Assembly: GCF_000485595.1 (NCBI RefSeq)
Contig: NW_014577223.1
Span: 76,026-111,910 of the forward strand
Direction: 5' to 3'
Origin: Priapulus caudatus
Taxonomy: Eukaryota; Priapulida; Priapulimorpha; Priapulimorphida; Priapulidae
Length of the DNA: 35,885 bases
Shown here in pieces: positions 25,801 through 28,800 of this stretch. The notes beneath the pieces are model-generated. The model saw only the letters and a program-made list of their open reading frames with translations, did no database searches and was not told the origin of the DNA. Every line of letters starts with the position of its first letter. The stretch's first letter is position 1. The translations under genes were made by a program, and so were the position numbers.

Positions 25801-28800
25801 TAATGGATTTATAGTTTTCAATAAGCCATGATTTCCTTGACAACATTTTTGAAAAGACATGAAGCAGTCGACTGTTGCCAACCATACCAATATAACATTA
25901 TAAACATTAATCTATTGCTTAGCAAGTACTAAACACAAGGGAAAGTTGTCAGTGTGTGAACTGCGTGAAGGTGAATTCTGCTAACATAAATTATGATGTC
26001 ATCTCTTTAATTACAATAATTTCAATTTATCTATCCCAATACTAATTTCACACTAAAACCTATGTGTGGCTAGTAAGAAAAGCAGGACAGGCTAAGACCG
26101 TCAGTGGAGGAAATCTTTAGTGCAGGCCCTTTGTTTTTTTAGGGATCAAGGTAAGAGGGTAGCTGGCCAGACCCGACAACTTGGCTACTCACGGTAGGTG
26201 ACTCTGGGGCAGACATGAACAAGTCCATGCTTGAAGAACCTCGGGAGTGCGTCCTAGCATATGCTGGAAACTCATCACAAAACACAGTCAGGCCGAACAC
26301 CTGCAGCACCTTCGTAACAAAGATGGGTGTCTCGTGTACAGTCTTCGACAGGTCGGAGTTGCCACTCAGCTCACTACCTGCCTCATCGAAATATTCGATC
26401 CTGAAGTGAAAGGGTAGCATAGTAAGATTCGACAGTTCATGTGCAACTCAACGTACGCCCGCCAGTTGAATTTTTGCTGCGGCCACTTTATATGTGACAT
26501 GCATGCTTTCTACAACTAACTATTCTGAATAGTAGGTTACAGCAACCGTGTCCTTTACTTGCATCTTTCCCACCTGTCAATCCTAAGCTCCAATCCCACT
26601 CCAGACTTGCATTCTTTTGGCACATGTTCCAACCGCACTATCACATCTAAGAATGTCACTCTGATTCTTGAAAGCACTGAAATGTTTTTGCATTGTGTAC
26701 AGTATAATTGGATGTGTATTTTTCATAACTAAATGAAAATGTGACTGAATAATAAATGATACTGGGAAATCAATGTTAACCTTTCACTGCTCAGAGAATA
26801 AACCTCTCGGTAGGCTACAGGAATGCTGGCAAGTTTCTGTTAATCACTCGCCCAGCAAAGACTTAGAAGGCCAGCTGGTCAGGCAACCAATATTGCTACT
26901 TCACACACTGTACATACATGTATGTAACCTATCATATTACACTGGCACTAAGTGGAGCAAAGAATGAATGATAGGACGTATGGGCATAATAATAGTGCTA
27001 CAGCTGAAACTGATAATTATACTTAATACTTAAGCTCTATTACTTAATCATAATAACTAATAGCTAACAGTCATAAGATGAAAGGAGACTGATTAAACAT
27101 TAGCCAAAGGCCACCATATGACCAATGTGAGAGTAAACCTGGATCACTCTCCAGCCTAGACCTAGCTAGATCTACAGTCATCAGGACACCATGTACACTC
27201 GCGAAACACGTGTCTCACCTGATTCAATTGTCTGAGCAAAAGACTCGAGGCCCTCAAAGGGCTGCGCAAACTCCAGCTCCTCCGCTTCCTCGTTAGTTAT
27301 GTCTTGACGAAGGCACTCCTGCGCCAATTGCATGCTGGTGGTCATACTACTCACCATGGACTCGAACATTGCCACTGGAAATCAGTATTACCACTATATC
27401 ACAAACACACATATATGTTGAACACATAATGCCACCATGCCATTAATTGTGGCAAAGATGTAATTTTTACGGTGTGCTGCTAGATGGCAGCAATAAGTAA
27501 CATAAGTTAAAATGAGTAATCTGCTTGCTGATCATTAGTTTCTACGTACCAAAAGTTAGTACATGCTAAATACAGATCTAATATAGATGTATGTATGTTT
27601 AATGCCTCGATGTATACCAGCTGAAAAATCATGCGATCAACAACCTTTAAACGTACTTTATACGCAGAAACCTTTCCATGCATGCTCTTGTACTATTTCT
27701 ACCCACATATGACAACAGCATTGTGCTTTGCATGTTCTAATGACAACCCTACAACTTTTCTATACGTTTCTATAGTTAATTAAATCGGGCAGGGTCATGC
27801 CATTAAATTTACAATAGACGAATGAGCTTTCTAAATAGAAAAAAATATTTCACCATCATCTAATCGCTGCTTGGGCTGAACGGTGAACTCCAGCCCCGAT
27901 ATTTCCACAACAGAGCTCTCTATCAGCAAAGCAGACCATGGTATAACGACGGATATGCTGCCTACAAAACCATCAATGATTTCTAGAGGCAAGTTGGCCG
28001 TCTCCAGCAACTCATTCAGTGCCTGTAAATTAATCAAACATATTACACTTAATGACATTGACCAAAGTTTAAATAAGCGACATAAGCCGATTTCTTCAGC
28101 AACTGCCAAGTATTAGCTACAGTATTCTACACTGTTATATTGTTGTTCACAGTCCCCTAAAGGGGGGCTTATGTCGGGCTTGCAAGCCGACTTGACTGGA
28201 AGCAACTGGATTTCGAGCAACAGGAAGCGATCGGCAGTGACTAGTTGCGTCCAGTTGCCCACTGTTCTATTCCGAGCAACTAGTGGCGGCCAGTCGCAGG
28301 CAGTCGCGTCGCAGTCAACCGACCTAAGCACTGTAGTCACAGTGAATTGCAGCCAGTTGCTTCCAGTCGAGTCGGCTCGCAAGCTCCCCTTAAGTGTTAC
28401 TGTTACCAATCATCCATCTAAAATTGATGAATACCTTTACTTCTGTGCTCCCATTATAATTGTGCATGTCATTATTTTTCATTACAAAATGTTTGTAACA
28501 CACGCGTTTATACTGTACTATAAATTTGTGCATGCCATCATTTTTTAACCCATAATAGCTAGATTTGAGTACACTTGGCATGTGTGGAGTATATATGTGG
28601 AGATATGTGTGGAGTAGTAGTAGCAGATTGATGTTAAATAAAAACATTTTTATTGACCTCGGCATGACACACGCTGCATGATCACCATCATGTGATCATG
28701 CACTAGCTACAACGTAGCCCACGGGCAATTTCAGTGGACGCATACACGTGACACAAGATATGGGCCACTGCCTGGCAAAAATAAACATTCCAAAACAGTA

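Noticed and set aside
28171-28548. 125-codon plus-strand ORF
   Set aside because: Lies over an inverted-repeat MITE in ATG2 intron 1; the sequence is explained by the TIRs.
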